Positions 31,819 through 40,823 of a stretch of DNA of 64,000 bases are shown here, one piece after another. Positions within the stretch are counted from its first letter, which is position 1. Every line of letters begins with the position of its first letter. Under the pieces are notes generated by a model that saw only the letters and a program-made list of their open reading frames with translations, was not told the origin of the DNA and ran no database searches. Made by a program: the position numbers and the translations under genes. The stretch is from Regnicoccus_A sp014224355 (GTDB lineage: Bacteria > Cyanobacteriota > Cyanobacteriia > PCC-6307 > Cyanobiaceae): positions 1,922,001 to 1,986,000 of the forward strand of contig NZ_CP154799.1 in the NCBI RefSeq assembly GCF_050920705.1, read 5' to 3'.

Positions 31819-33272
31819 GCGGCAGCCCGCCCGCGGCCCCTCTGCGGCTCACACCCTCCCAGCGCCGTGCGGTGGACAGCTTCGGCGAGTGGCTGGCGCG
31901 ACCTGCCCGGGATGAGCCCTTCGTGCTCAGCGGTTTTGCCGGCACCGGCAAGACCTTTCTTTCGATGCTCTTCCTGGCCGAGGCCGAAGCAAGGGGTCTC
32001 TGCTGGACGGCGGTGGCACCGACCCACAAAGCCGTCGGAGTGCTGCGGGGGTATCTGGAGCTCGCGGCACTGCGTCCCACCTGGCATCCCTCCACCCTGC
32101 ACAGGCTGCTGCGGCTGAAGCTGCGCCGCCAGGGGGGACGTGAGGTCTGTGAGGAGACCGATCAGACGGCCCTGGCCCTGGAGCACCTCGGACTGGTGCT
32201 GATCGATGAGGCCTCGATGGTGGATGGCAGTCTGCTGCGGTTCAGCCTGCAGGGAGCCCACCCCTACGGCACCCGCCTGGTGTTCGTCGGGGATCCTGCG
32301 CAGCTGCCGCCCGTGGGGGAAGCAAGCAGCCCGGTGTTTGCGCTGCAGCGTGCCTGCCGCAGCGAACTCTGCGAGGTGGTCCGTCACCAGGGGCCCGTGT
32401 TGCGCCTGGCCACCGCCCTGCGCCAGGAGCAGCTGCCCTGCCGCTTGCCGCCGGTGGGTCCACGCCGTCTCACCCCTCAGGGGGATGTGGCCGTGCTGGA
32501 GAGAGGTGCCTGGCTGGAGGCCGCCCAGGCGGCCCTGCGTCGGGCCGCCGCCGGCGACGATCCCGACCAGGCGCGCATTCTCTGTTACACCAACCGCTCC
32601 CTGGAGCGGCTGGTTCCTCTGGCCCGGCGCGCCATCCATGGCTCCATGGCCGACCAGCTGCCGGTGCTGCCCGGTGAGGTGCTGCTCAGCCGCATGGCGG
32701 TGATGGCGCCAGCCTGCCGCCAGGGGGCCGAAGGCGGCGAGGAGCCGGACATGGTGCTGGCCTCGAACAGAGAGTTGCTGGTGCGGGATGTGACACCGGA
32801 GCGCTGCGACCTGGCCGAGTTCGGTGTGGCGGAGGCCCCCGTGATCGACACCCAGCTGGTGGAGGTGGCGTTCGGGGAGACCCCCCTGAGCCTGCGACTG
32901 CTGCCACCGGTGGGCAGTGCCGCCAGGGAGAAGCTGGAGGCCGTGCTGGATGCCTTGCGGCGCCAGGCCCGTGAGGCGGGACAGGAGCAGGGCCGCTCCC
33001 ACTGGCGTCGCTATTTCCTGGTTCGTGATGCCTTCGCCTCCCTCGGTCCAGCGGCCGTGCTCACGGTGCACCGCTCCCAGGGAAGCGGCTTCGGGGAGGT
33101 GTTCATCGATGCCGATGTCTTCTGGCCATCCGACCTGCGGCTGCGTCGTCAGCTGGTCTATGTGGCCGTCACCCGTGCCCGCCACGGGGTGTGGCTGGCC
33201 GGCGGCCCCGGTGGTGAGGCGGATCGCCGCCGCTGGCAGGAGGCCCTCGTCGAGCAGCCCGATCCCCCCTAG
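31800..33272 (+). CDS. RecD/Dda-like superfamily 1 helicase
   Basis: A 490-residue ATPase. Helicase motifs: QRRAVDSFGEWLA (Q-region), SGFAGTGKTFLS (Walker A), VAPTHKAVGVL (Ia), LVLIDEASMVDG (Walker B), VFVGDPAQLPPVGEASS (III), and the C-terminal UvrD_C_2 part AAVLTVHRSQGSGFGEVFID and LVYVAVTRARHGV. This layout matches single-subunit RecD2- or Dda-type 5'-3' helicases. No RecB or RecC partner is nearby. The start is a TTG overlapping the PAP2 stop by 19 nt; no ATG is close by. Confidence 0.85.
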   Translation: MAAPGLSGSPPAAPLRLTPSQRRAVDSFGEWLARPARDEPFVLSGFAGTGKTFLSMLFLAEAEARGLCWTAVAPTHKAVGVLRGYLELAALRPTWHPSTLHRLLRLKLRRQGGREVCEETDQTALALEHLGLVLIDEASMVDGSLLRFSLQGAHPYGTRLVFVGDPAQLPPVGEASSPVFALQRACRSELCEVVRHQGPVLRLATALRQEQLPCRLPPVGPRRLTPQGDVAVLERGAWLEAAQAALRRAAAGDDPDQARILCYTNRSLERLVPLARRAIHGSMADQLPVLPGEVLLSRMAVMAPACRQGAEGGEEPDMVLASNRELLVRDVTPERCDLAEFGVAEAPVIDTQLVEVAFGETPLSLRLLPPVGSAAREKLEAVLDALRRQAREAGQEQGRSHWRRYFLVRDAFASLGPAAVLTVHRSQGSGFGEVFIDADVFWPSDLRLRRQLVYVAVTRARHGVWLAGGPGGEADRRRWQEALVEQPDPP

Positions 33273-33955
33273 GCCAGCTGCAGCCCCTCGATCCCCTGCC
33301 AGGCCAGATAGGCCGCCAGGGCCAGGCTGATCGTGCCCATCACCAGCTCCCCATGGGCGTAGAGGCTCTGTTTGCCCCTCTGCAGCAGCGGCAGCACCCG
33401 CTCTCGGCCCAGGGCCACCCCCAGCACAGGCAGCAGTAGCAGGATGCTGGCTGAGAGGGTGAAGACGCCCACCAGCAGCACCTCCTGGTCTCGTCCCAGG
33501 CCGGCGGCCAGGAGGGCAGAGGCGCCTTTGGCCAGCAGCACCAGGTCGTCGGGACTGATCACCTCGATCGCCATGCTCACCCCGATCAGCAGGGGCAGGG
33601 GCAGAGCGCAGAAGCGATCCAGCTGGCGAATCCAGCCGGCGGGCTCCTCCCCTCCGGCCTTGGTGGGCAGCAGATCCCTGATCCCCAGGGCCAGCAGAGC
33701 CCCGGCTCCGATCAGATCCAGGCCGGTGCGGTGGTCGCTGCCCTGCTCCATGGTCAGCAGCAACCCATGGCCCACCGTGAGCAGCAGCGTCACCATCACA
33801 GCGATGGTGAGGATCCAGCTGAGCAGGAACAGCCCCCCCCGGCGGAGGGGATCAGGCCCCAGCAGCAGCAGCAGCAGCAGACCGATGTGGATCGGCGAGA
33901 GGCTGATTCCGCTGCCGTAGGCCAGCAGCTCGGCCCAGAGCGTGGCATCGGTCAT
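33269..33955 (-). CDS. GAP/Sap-like LysE-superfamily membrane protein
   Basis: A 228-residue protein with about six hydrophobic segments, opening LLAYGSGISLSPIHIGLLLLLLLGPDPLRRGGLFLLSWI. This resembles the GAP (Sap, sulfolipid-addressing) family, in which P-x-x-I and GP-x-P motifs occur. The mycobacterial member helps export a sulfolipid; the cargo here is unknown. ATG at 33955 is preferred over a TTG at 34045. An uninterrupted run of eight G residues in the coding strand (about 33833-33840) is in frame here. It ends convergently with the helicase, overlapping by 4 bases. Confidence 0.75.
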   Translation of the reverse strand: MTDATLWAELLAYGSGISLSPIHIGLLLLLLLGPDPLRRGGLFLLSWILTIAVMVTLLLTVGHGLLLTMEQGSDHRTGLDLIGAGALLALGIRDLLPTKAGGEEPAGWIRQLDRFCALPLPLLIGVSMAIEVISPDDLVLLAKGASALLAAGLGRDQEVLLVGVFTLSASILLLLPVLGVALGRERVLPLLQRGKQSLYAHGELVMGTISLALAAYLAWQGIEGLQLA

Positions 33956-34048
33956 GGGGCTGGCGCCGGGGGAAAGGTTCCAGCTCAGGATGGCGGGTTG
34001 CTCCCCCTCAGACAGCAGATCTGCCGGATAAGGGCGGGTGATCAACGG

Positions 34049-34318
34049 TCAGCGGCGCACCTCGAACCAGTCGTGTCCTCCGGGGGGGATCACACTTTCG
34101 CTGACCCCACTCACGTGGGCTCCCGGAGGGCCCGACTCACACCACAGCCTCAGTTGCTCAAGGTTCTGGCTGCAGCCTTCCGCCTCCAGCTCCACCCGGC
34201 CGTCGGGTCGGTTCCTCACCCAGCCGCCCAGGCCAAGGGACTGGGCCCGGAGGCAACAGGCCTGCCGGTAGCCCACTCCCTGAACCCGTCCACTGACGAT
34301 CAGGCGCCAGCGCTCCAC
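34049..34318 (-). CDS. Acylphosphatase
   Basis: An 89-residue enzyme with both catalytic residues of the family: R18 in VSGRVQGVGYRQ and N36 in LGGWVRNRPDGRVEL. It hydrolyses acyl phosphates such as carbamoyl phosphate and 1,3-bisphosphoglycerate. The start is the GTG at 34318; a longer open frame exists but its first 50 residues do not look like this fold. It overlaps the end of the cobyrinate synthase gene by 19 nt, so the two are co-transcribed. Confidence 0.93.
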   Translation of the reverse strand: MERWRLIVSGRVQGVGYRQACCLRAQSLGLGGWVRNRPDGRVELEAEGCSQNLEQLRLWCESGPPGAHVSGVSESVIPPGGHDWFEVRR

Positions 34319-35772
34319 AGGGGCACCGGTGCCACCACGCCGCCGGAGGTCCCCGCTTCCCCTGGCCAGGGCATCGCCCGGGCGGCCGCGTCGCGCAGGC
34401 GCCAGGGAATCGCCGAACATCCAGCCCAGTGGAGGTGCAGCCAGCTTGCGTGAAGCGTCGGTGTTGTCCATCCTTCCTGCCGCGGCGCCCAGCCCCAGCC
34501 TTCAAGCTGCCACAGTCGTTCGCTGCCGTCCACGAATGTGTCGCTCAGTTCCCAGCGGTGAAATTCATGGCCCACGAGGCCTTCACCCTGGCGGGTCACC
34601 AGGCCGTTTCCCATGGGTGTGGCCTGGCGATAGCCCAGTTGCAGCGTTCCCCGCCGGGCGCTGAACGGCAACAGACCGGCCATGGCATGGGCTTCGCCCA
34701 GGGGATCCAGCAGCTGCTGGCCGAGCAGGAGCAGGCCGCCGCATTCCGCATAGATGGGCAGGCCCGTTGCCGCGGCATGCCTGAGGTCGTCCTGGCTGCG
34801 CCGAGCGGCGGCCAGTTCGGCGGCATGCAGCTCGGGGTAACCCCCCGGGAGGATCACCCCGCGACAGCCCTGGGGCAGGGGCTGATCGGCCAGGGGATCC
34901 CATGGAAGGGGGGTGACCCCCACAGCGGTGAGCAGCTCCGTGGCCTCGGGGTAACGGAAGTGGAAGGCCGCGTTGCTGGCGATGGCAATCGCCAGCTCCC
35001 TGCCGCTGCTGGTGTCGATCGCTTCCCAGGCCTGGGCCGAGGGATCGAGGCACCAGTGGATCGGATCGTCGGCGTTGCCTCGGCCCCGCAGGCGCGGCGG
35101 CGGGGCCAGCAGGGGCAGCAACCGCTCCAGATCCAGATGGCGCTCAGCCAGGGCGGCCCATTCCTCACTTCTGGCCTGGAAATCCTGCAGCTCGTGGGGA
35201 GGGAGCAGGCCCAGATGGCGGGAGGGGAGGCTGAGATCGGGATGGCGGGGCAATGACCCCAGCAGGGGCATGCCAATCGAGGCGAGGGCCTCGCTCAGCA
35301 GTGACCGGTGGCGCTCGGTGCTCACCCCGTTGAGCACGACCCCGGCCAGGTCCAGCCCGGGTTGGTGATCGCGGAAACCCCGAACCAGGGCTGCCAGGGA
35401 ACCCGCCTGCCGACTGGCCTCCACCACCAGCACCACAGGAAGCTCCAGCAGGGTCGCCACCTCGGCGGAACTCCCTTCCGAGCCCGGGCCCCGCCCGTCG
35501 AAGAGGCCCATCACCCCCTCCACCAGGCAGTGGTCAGCCTGGCTGCCCCACCAGTGGAAGGCCCGCTCCAGCCATTTCTCGCCGCAGAGCAGGCGATCGA
35601 GGTTTCGGCACGGGCGTCCGCTCACCCGGCCCAGCAACTGGGGATCGAGGTAATCGGGCCCCACCTTGAAGACCTGAACGCTGGCCCCACCACGGCGCAG
35701 CAGTGCGCTCAGGGCGAGGCTGAGCAGGGTCTTGCCGCTGCCGCTGCAAGGGGCCGCGATCAGACAGGCCAT
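34300..35772 (-). CDS. cbiA: Cobyrinic acid a,c-diamide synthase
   Basis: A 490-residue CbiA/CobB enzyme that amidates cobyrinic acid side chains a and c using glutamine and ATP in corrinoid synthesis. The N-terminal ATPase domain begins LIAAPCSGSGKTLLSLAL and includes KVGPDYLDPQLL and VEGVMGLFDGRG. The C-terminal glutamine amidotransferase domain has ILPGGYPELHAAEL and YAECGGLLLLGQQL with the active-site Cys, and GHEFHRWE. cbiT elsewhere in the window belongs to the same pathway. Genes on both sides (opcA 20 bp upstream, acylphosphatase overlapping) are unrelated. Confidence 0.93.
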   Translation of the reverse strand: MACLIAAPCSGSGKTLLSLALSALLRRGGASVQVFKVGPDYLDPQLLGRVSGRPCRNLDRLLCGEKWLERAFHWWGSQADHCLVEGVMGLFDGRGPGSEGSSAEVATLLELPVVLVVEASRQAGSLAALVRGFRDHQPGLDLAGVVLNGVSTERHRSLLSEALASIGMPLLGSLPRHPDLSLPSRHLGLLPPHELQDFQARSEEWAALAERHLDLERLLPLLAPPPRLRGRGNADDPIHWCLDPSAQAWEAIDTSSGRELAIAIASNAAFHFRYPEATELLTAVGVTPLPWDPLADQPLPQGCRGVILPGGYPELHAAELAAARRSQDDLRHAAATGLPIYAECGGLLLLGQQLLDPLGEAHAMAGLLPFSARRGTLQLGYRQATPMGNGLVTRQGEGLVGHEFHRWELSDTFVDGSERLWQLEGWGWAPRQEGWTTPTLHASWLHLHWAGCSAIPWRLRDAAARAMPWPGEAGTSGGVVAPVPLWSAGA

Positions 35773-35792
35773 GGCTTCGAGCCCTCAGGCCG

Positions 35793-37079
35793 TCAGGCGT
35801 TGGGCAGCAGTTTGGCAGCCAGCGGGGCGGCCGCCGCCATCAGGGGATTGGTGGAGTCGTGGCCGCCCCCCAGGAGCCGGGCCATCTCCCACTCGTCGGT
35901 GGCGTGGCGCATCGGCACCACTTCTTCGGCCAGCTCCATCCGGGCCATCCCTCCGGCCTCGAGGCGCATGCACCCTCCCGATTCCGAGCAGAGGATCACG
36001 CAGACGGCCTGACGGCCGGGAGGTTCACAGATCAGGCGCAGGCCCATCACGCTGCCGGGATGGCTGCTGGGTACACCCACCGGCACCGGGCTGAGATGGA
36101 ACTGAACCGGGACGCCGTCGGTGCGCTGGAATTCCGCATGGATCTCCTCGTCGGGGCCGGCATGGGTCTCGGCCCAGTGCCAGCCGAGCCGATCCGCCAG
36201 CCAGGCCGCCAGAAGCAAGCCCTGCACCGGATGGGTGCCCTCGACGTCGATGTCGAGCTGCACCACGTGATTGAGGGCATCCCGGCGGCTGGGGGGATCG
36301 AAGACCATGGCCAGTGATTCGCGCCAGGCCCGCTGCCTCAGCCAGTTGAGGTCGTTCACCGGCTGACCGCTGGCCACGCGGCTTTCCAGCAGATCCAGGC
36401 AGCGGCGTGGGGTTCCCATGGCCGTGTCGATCACCAGGCGACGGCCCGCCGAGCAGAGGGCATCCAGAAGCTCGGGCGCTTCATCCAGGGAACCGTTCCA
36501 CCACACCCAGCAGGGCAGATCAGCAGGCACCAGGGGTTGAAGCAACTGCAGACCCTGCTGCAGCGCTCCGAAATCGCCGCGCAGCACCACGACATCGCCG
36601 CAGGCGGCTGCAGTTCCTTCCCCCGGCAGGGGACAGTAGGCGGCCACCAGGGTCTCCAGGGGCTGCCCGTGATCGAGGGTGGGGGCCAGGGTGATCAGCC
36701 GCCGCGGCTGGTAGGTGCTGATGGCCGAATCAATGTGCTGCCCGCGCAGGTCCTCAATGGCATGGTCCCCGCTCTGTTGACCCAGGGCCCAGGCGAGCTT
36801 GGGCGAGAGAGGGGAGATGCTCAGGGGCAGGCCGCAGGCCGGAACGGCCTCGCGGGCGGCCTCGAGCAGTTCGCTGCGCACCACACCGGTGACGGGGCCA
36901 TCAAGACGGCCGGTGCGCACCAGATGCTGCTCCACCCAGGCAGGCTGCCACACCAGCAGCGTGAAGGTGGAAGCCCCGCTGGAGGATTCGAGATCCTGAC
37001 TCCAGAGTTTGTCGAGGTAATCGGTGAGTTCCGGCGGTGGCAGGGCCACCGGGGCCTGAAGCGTGAGCTGGGGGGACAT
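35793..37079 (-). CDS. opcA: Glucose-6-phosphate dehydrogenase assembly protein OpcA
   Basis: A 428-residue cyanobacterial OpcA. Recognisable segments are LTDYLDKLWSQD, VGRLVAAYCP-like LVAAYCPLPGEGTAAACGD, LPCWVWWNGSLDEAPELLDAL and LNWLRQRAWRESLAMVFDPP. OpcA binds glucose-6-phosphate dehydrogenase and sets its redox response, so dark NADPH production can be controlled by thioredoxin. Several Cys residues are present. It lies 58 bp downstream of zwf, the conserved order in cyanobacteria, and leads into cbiA. Confidence 0.95.
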   Translation of the reverse strand: MSPQLTLQAPVALPPPELTDYLDKLWSQDLESSSGASTFTLLVWQPAWVEQHLVRTGRLDGPVTGVVRSELLEAAREAVPACGLPLSISPLSPKLAWALGQQSGDHAIEDLRGQHIDSAISTYQPRRLITLAPTLDHGQPLETLVAAYCPLPGEGTAAACGDVVVLRGDFGALQQGLQLLQPLVPADLPCWVWWNGSLDEAPELLDALCSAGRRLVIDTAMGTPRRCLDLLESRVASGQPVNDLNWLRQRAWRESLAMVFDPPSRRDALNHVVQLDIDVEGTHPVQGLLLAAWLADRLGWHWAETHAGPDEEIHAEFQRTDGVPVQFHLSPVPVGVPSSHPGSVMGLRLICEPPGRQAVCVILCSESGGCMRLEAGGMARMELAEEVVPMRHATDEWEMARLLGGGHDSTNPLMAAAAPLAAKLLPNA

Positions 37080-37137
37080 GGGGTCAAAGCGTCAGGACAG
37101 GGGCGAAGCGGGGGGCTGGATCGGTATCGGGCTGGGG

Positions 37138-38661
37138 TCAGGGGCGACGCCAGATCAGGCCATCACGGCCCAGCAGGTTGTCGGAGGCAGCGGGCCCCCA
37201 GGTGCGGGCTTCGTAAGGGTGCACCGGCAGCTGCCAGGGGCTGTCCTCGATCAGCTCCAGCAGAGGGGTGTACAAACGCCAGGCGGCCTCCACCTCATCG
37301 CCGCGGGTGAACAGGGTGGGGTCCCCCAGCATGGCGTCGGCCAGCAGGCGCACGTAGCCTTCATCGGACGGTTCACCGAAGGATTCGTCGTAGGAGAAGT
37401 GCATGTCGACGGGTCTGCTGCGCATTCCCGAACCCGGTGACTTGACCTCGAAGCGGAACCCGGCCCCCTCATCGGGCTGGATGCGCAGGATCAGCTGGTT
37501 GGCGGTGGGGCTTCCGCCGGCAGCGTCGAACAGGTGCACCGGTGCTTCGCGGAAGGTGAGCACCACCTCGCTCATGCGTTTGGGCAGCCGCTTGCCGGTG
37601 CGGAGGTAGAAGGGGACGCCCTGCCAGCGCCAGTTGTCGATGAAGAGTTTCATCGCCACATAGGTTTCCGTGGTGCTGTTGGGGTTCACCCCCGGCTCCT
37701 CCCGATAGCCGGGCAGGGGGCGGGCCGCGTTGCCACCTGGGCCGTACTGCCCACGCACGCAGCAGTTCCAGGGCTCGAGCTCATCAGCGAGCCGAGCTGA
37801 CTGAAGCACTTTGGCCTTCTCGTTGCGGATCGCCTCGGGCTCGAAGCGTCCGGGAGCTTCCATCGTGGTGAGGGCCAGCATCTGGGTCAGGTGGTTCTGG
37901 ACCATGTCCCGCAGGGCGCCGGAACTTTCGTAGTAACCCGCCCGCTCCTCGACCCCCACGGTTTCAGCTGCGGTGATCTCCACGCTGGCGATGTAATTAC
38001 GGTTCCAGATCGGCTCGAAGATCGTGTTGGCAAAGCGCAGCACGAGGATGTTCTGGACCGTTTCCTTGCCGAGGTAATGGTCGATGCGGAAGACCTGGCT
38101 TTCCTTGGCACTCTCCTGCACGATCCTGTTGAGTTCCTGGGCGCTGCCGTAATCGCGGCCGAAGGGCTTCTCGATCACCACCCGGCTGCGCTGGTCGTCG
38201 CTGAGCAGCCCGGCCGCTGCCAGGGCACGGCAGCCGCTTCCGTAGAACTTCGGCGACACCGAGAGGTAAAAGGTGCGGTTGTTACGGGTGGCTCTTTGGC
38301 GGTCGATCACCTCCAGACGCTGGGCCAGGCGCACCAGATGCTCAGGTTGCTGCAGGTCCACCGGCTCGTAAAAAAGCCCGGAGGCAAACTGTTCCCAGGC
38401 ACCGAGGTGTTCGCGGACCACATCCCCGAGGGCTTCAGCCATGTGGCCGCGGAAGTCGTCGTCGCTCCATGGGCGCCGTGCACAGCCCAGCACGGCGAAT
38501 TCGGTGGGCAGCCGCCGCTGGCGGAACAGTTCGAACAGAGCAGGAACCAGCTTGCGATGGGTGAGATCTCCGCTCGCTCCAAAGATCACCAGGCACTGGG
38601 GCGAGATCACACGCTCCTGGCGCAGCCCGACCCTCAGTGGATTGGTGAGCGTGACGGTCAT
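37138..38661 (-). CDS. zwf: Glucose-6-phosphate 1-dehydrogenase
   Basis: A 507-residue enzyme that oxidises glucose-6-phosphate to 6-phosphogluconolactone with NADP, feeding the oxidative pentose phosphate pathway used at night. Motifs: CLVIFGASGDLTHRKLVPAL (NADP binding), VIEKPFGRD and FRIDHYLGKETVQN (catalytic His). It is the first gene of a same-strand chain zwf-opcA-cbiA-acylphosphatase-GAP protein. petH ends about 150 bp upstream with a terminator between, so zwf should have its own promoter. Confidence 0.97.
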   Translation of the reverse strand: MTVTLTNPLRVGLRQERVISPQCLVIFGASGDLTHRKLVPALFELFRQRRLPTEFAVLGCARRPWSDDDFRGHMAEALGDVVREHLGAWEQFASGLFYEPVDLQQPEHLVRLAQRLEVIDRQRATRNNRTFYLSVSPKFYGSGCRALAAAGLLSDDQRSRVVIEKPFGRDYGSAQELNRIVQESAKESQVFRIDHYLGKETVQNILVLRFANTIFEPIWNRNYIASVEITAAETVGVEERAGYYESSGALRDMVQNHLTQMLALTTMEAPGRFEPEAIRNEKAKVLQSARLADELEPWNCCVRGQYGPGGNAARPLPGYREEPGVNPNSTTETYVAMKLFIDNWRWQGVPFYLRTGKRLPKRMSEVVLTFREAPVHLFDAAGGSPTANQLILRIQPDEGAGFRFEVKSPGSGMRSRPVDMHFSYDESFGEPSDEGYVRLLADAMLGDPTLFTRGDEVEAAWRLYTPLLELIEDSPWQLPVHPYEARTWGPAASDNLLGRDGLIWRRP

Positions 38662-38751
38662 GGAGTGGAGGCTGCTGAGACTGGTTTACCCACGAAAGCG
38701 GGGAACACCCAGCAAACGACAGCACGGGTTCCCTTCTGTGCTGATTTCGGC

Positions 38752-38777
38752 AAAAAAGCCCGCCGTCAAGGCGGGCT
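38752..38777 (-). terminator. Rho-independent terminator of petH
   Basis: On the minus strand, GCCCGCC-TTGAC-GGCGGGC is followed by six T residues. It lies about 40 bp past the petH stop and before zwf, so it separates the two transcripts. Confidence 0.92.
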
Positions 38778-38815
38778 GATTCAGGCCAGGACAGGGCCGG
38801 TGGAGCGCTGAGTGC

Positions 38816-39973
38816 TCAGTAGGTTTCCACGTGCCAGCGTTCGGCCTTCTTGAGCTGGGGGCGAAGCTCAGCCCAGTTGAGACCCTTGGCTTCAGCGGCC
38901 TTGCTCATGGCCTCATCGATGCCGGGCTCCATACCCCGCAGGCCACACATGTACACGTGGGTCTTGGGGTCCTCGATCATGGTGAAGATCTCGTCGCCAT
39001 GCTCAGCAACCCGGTCCTGGATATACATCCGACCGCCACTGGGATTCTTCTGCTCGCGGCTGATGGCCTTGGTGTAGCGGAAGTTGTCGGGGAATTCAGT
39101 GAGGTAGTTCTGGAAATCCTCTTCGTAGAGCAGGTTCGGTGTGGTGGGCACACCCATGATCAGCCAGGCCTTGCCCCGGAACTGATAACCGGGGTTCTTG
39201 GCCCGCTCACCGGGATCGAACATGCGGCGCAGGTAGGCACGCATCGGGGCAATGCCGGTGCCGGTGGCCAGCATGATCACATTGGCTTCTTCATCGGGAG
39301 GGAGAAGCATCTCCTTGCCGACGGGACCGGTGATCTTGACCTTGGCGCCCGGTTCGATGTCGCAGAGAAAGGTGGAGCAGACGCCATTGATCGTTTCCCC
39401 ATCCTTCTCGTACTGGAGTTGACGCACACAGAGTGAAACGGTCTTGTCCTCGAGATTGTCGCCGTGGCGGGTGCTGGCGATGGAATAGAGGCGGAGTTTG
39501 TTGGGCTTGCCATTGCTGTCGACCCCATCGGGAATGATGCCGATGCTCTGGCCTTCCACGTAGTGAAGGTTGCCCTCGGAGAGATCGAACGTGATGTGAT
39601 TGACCCGTCCGATCGCCCCGTCGGCCAGCAGAGAGTAGTTCCCAAGCACAGTGCCCACATAGGGATCCTTTGGCCTGTAGAGGTTGACGGGTACGGTTTC
39701 GTGCTTGGCGGATGTGGTCACGGCGGCAGTGGCGGCGTTGGCAGCGGTCGGAGCGGGCGCGGGAGTCGGGGGGGACGGGGCCTGATCAGCCGGTGTGACC
39801 GAAAGCAGACGTCCACCCTGTTGATTGATCATGCGCAGGGTGGCCTGCATCTGCGACAGGGGAATGGTGAGGCAGCGCTCGGCCGTGCGCGTGCCAGCCG
39901 CTTTGAGGCCCGCCACCACAAGGGTGAACATGCGGGCATCGGACTGACGAAGCGCTGCGGTCGAGATGCGCAT
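38816..39973 (-). CDS. petH: Ferredoxin-NADP reductase with CpcD-like linker domain
   Basis: A 385-residue FNR of the phycobilisome-bound type. Residues 1-65 resemble the CpcD linker (FTLVVAGLKAAGT and TIPLSQMQATLRMINQQGGRLLSVTPA). A Pro/Ala-rich hinge follows (about 66-90), then the FAD and NADP domains with LRLYSIASTRHGD, VCSTFLCDIEPG, MLATGTGIAPMRAYLRR and the terminal WHVETY. It transfers electrons from ferredoxin to NADP at the end of linear photosynthetic electron flow. The linker domain implies that the organism has phycobilisomes. The ATG at residue 15 is an alternative start; isoform switching by internal start is known in some cyanobacteria. Confidence 0.97.
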   Translation of the reverse strand: MRISTAALRQSDARMFTLVVAGLKAAGTRTAERCLTIPLSQMQATLRMINQQGGRLLSVTPADQAPSPPTPAPAPTAANAATAAVTTSAKHETVPVNLYRPKDPYVGTVLGNYSLLADGAIGRVNHITFDLSEGNLHYVEGQSIGIIPDGVDSNGKPNKLRLYSIASTRHGDNLEDKTVSLCVRQLQYEKDGETINGVCSTFLCDIEPGAKVKITGPVGKEMLLPPDEEANVIMLATGTGIAPMRAYLRRMFDPGERAKNPGYQFRGKAWLIMGVPTTPNLLYEEDFQNYLTEFPDNFRYTKAISREQKNPSGGRMYIQDRVAEHGDEIFTMIEDPKTHVYMCGLRGMEPGIDEAMSKAAEAKGLNWAELRPQLKKAERWHVETY

Positions 39974-40134
39974 GAACCCTCATTCTCCAAAAAAATCCGA
40001 CCCGATCATAGGCAACGTCTGTGATCTCTCCCTGATCGACCGTGGGCCTTTCCGCACCGGAATCCGCCCATTGCGGTTAGGTTTGGGCCCGGCCGGACCG
40101 ATCAGGCCTGCCCGAATCCGGCGTTTCCCCTCAC

Positions 40135-40695
40135 TTGGCGCAACTTTCGGTTCTGACCTCACCCCCCAACCAGGGCCTGCTCCACAGCCAGGCCAGCTGC
40201 TCGCTGGACACGATCCAGCAGGAGATGGAGCGGCTGCCCCAGGGAACACGCCGGCTGGCGGTTCAGTTGCGCCTTGAACTCCCACCCCAGCGGATCTGGG
40301 CCGTCCTCACCGACTACGAGAATCTCAGCCGCTTCATCCCCAACCTCTCCACGTCGCGCTTGCTCTGGCGCCGTGGGTCCACTGTGGGCCTCGAGCAGGT
40401 GGGTTGCCAGCAGTTCTGCGGTCTTCGCTTCAGCGCCCGTGTCGAACTTGAATTGTGTGAGCACCCCGACGACGGCCTGCTCCGCTTCAGCATGCGCCAG
40501 GGCGATTTCCGCCGCTTTGAGGGTGCCTGGCATGTCAGCGATGACCCAGGCGGGTCCCGACTGCTGTACGAACTCACCGTGCAGGGACGTCAGGGAATGC
40601 CGATCGGCCTGATCGAGCAACGTCTGCGCGAGGATCTGGCGGCCAATCTCAGGGCTGTGCAGCGGGAAGCGTTGCGCCGCTGCGAGCAGAACTGA
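40135..40695 (+). CDS. SRPBCC (START/polyketide-cyclase-like) family protein
   Basis: A 186-residue protein with the COQ10/SRPBCC lipid-binding pattern: LELPPQRIWAVLTDYENLSRFIPNL, VGCQQFCGLRFSARVELELCE, FRRFEGAWHVSD and the C-terminal helix IEQRLREDLAANLRAVQREAL. Such proteins bind hydrophobic ligands such as quinones or pigments; none is identified. The TTG at 40135 keeps a short N-terminal region. The ATG at 40225 would start almost at the fold and is an alternative. It is divergent from petH. Confidence 0.82.
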   Translation: MAQLSVLTSPPNQGLLHSQASCSLDTIQQEMERLPQGTRRLAVQLRLELPPQRIWAVLTDYENLSRFIPNLSTSRLLWRRGSTVGLEQVGCQQFCGLRFSARVELELCEHPDDGLLRFSMRQGDFRRFEGAWHVSDDPGGSRLLYELTVQGRQGMPIGLIEQRLREDLAANLRAVQREALRRCEQN

Positions 40696-40770
40696 ACCAG
40701 GGAAGTCTGAAGGTCAACTGATCATTGCTACGGCAGCATCTTTTGCCGTTCGCTTTGATCAAACAATCAT

Positions 40771-40797
40771 TTCAACGATTACGCATGAATCGTTGAA
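40771..40797. repeat. Perfect 10-bp inverted repeat in an AT-rich gap beside tRNA-Glu
   Basis: TTCAACGATT and AATCGTTGAA are separated by ACGCATG. It lies between the convergent SRPBCC gene and tRNA-Glu. On the minus strand no long T-run follows; on plus it is followed by CTGGTAATTTTC. It may act as a bidirectional transcription end. Confidence 0.6.
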
Positions 40798-40823
40798 CTG
40801 GTAATTTTCAAGCTTGATTGTCA

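Noticed and set aside
31623..33185. A 520-codon minus-strand open frame over the helicase
   Set aside because: Gln/His/Gly-rich shadow frame opposite a helicase with all its motifs.
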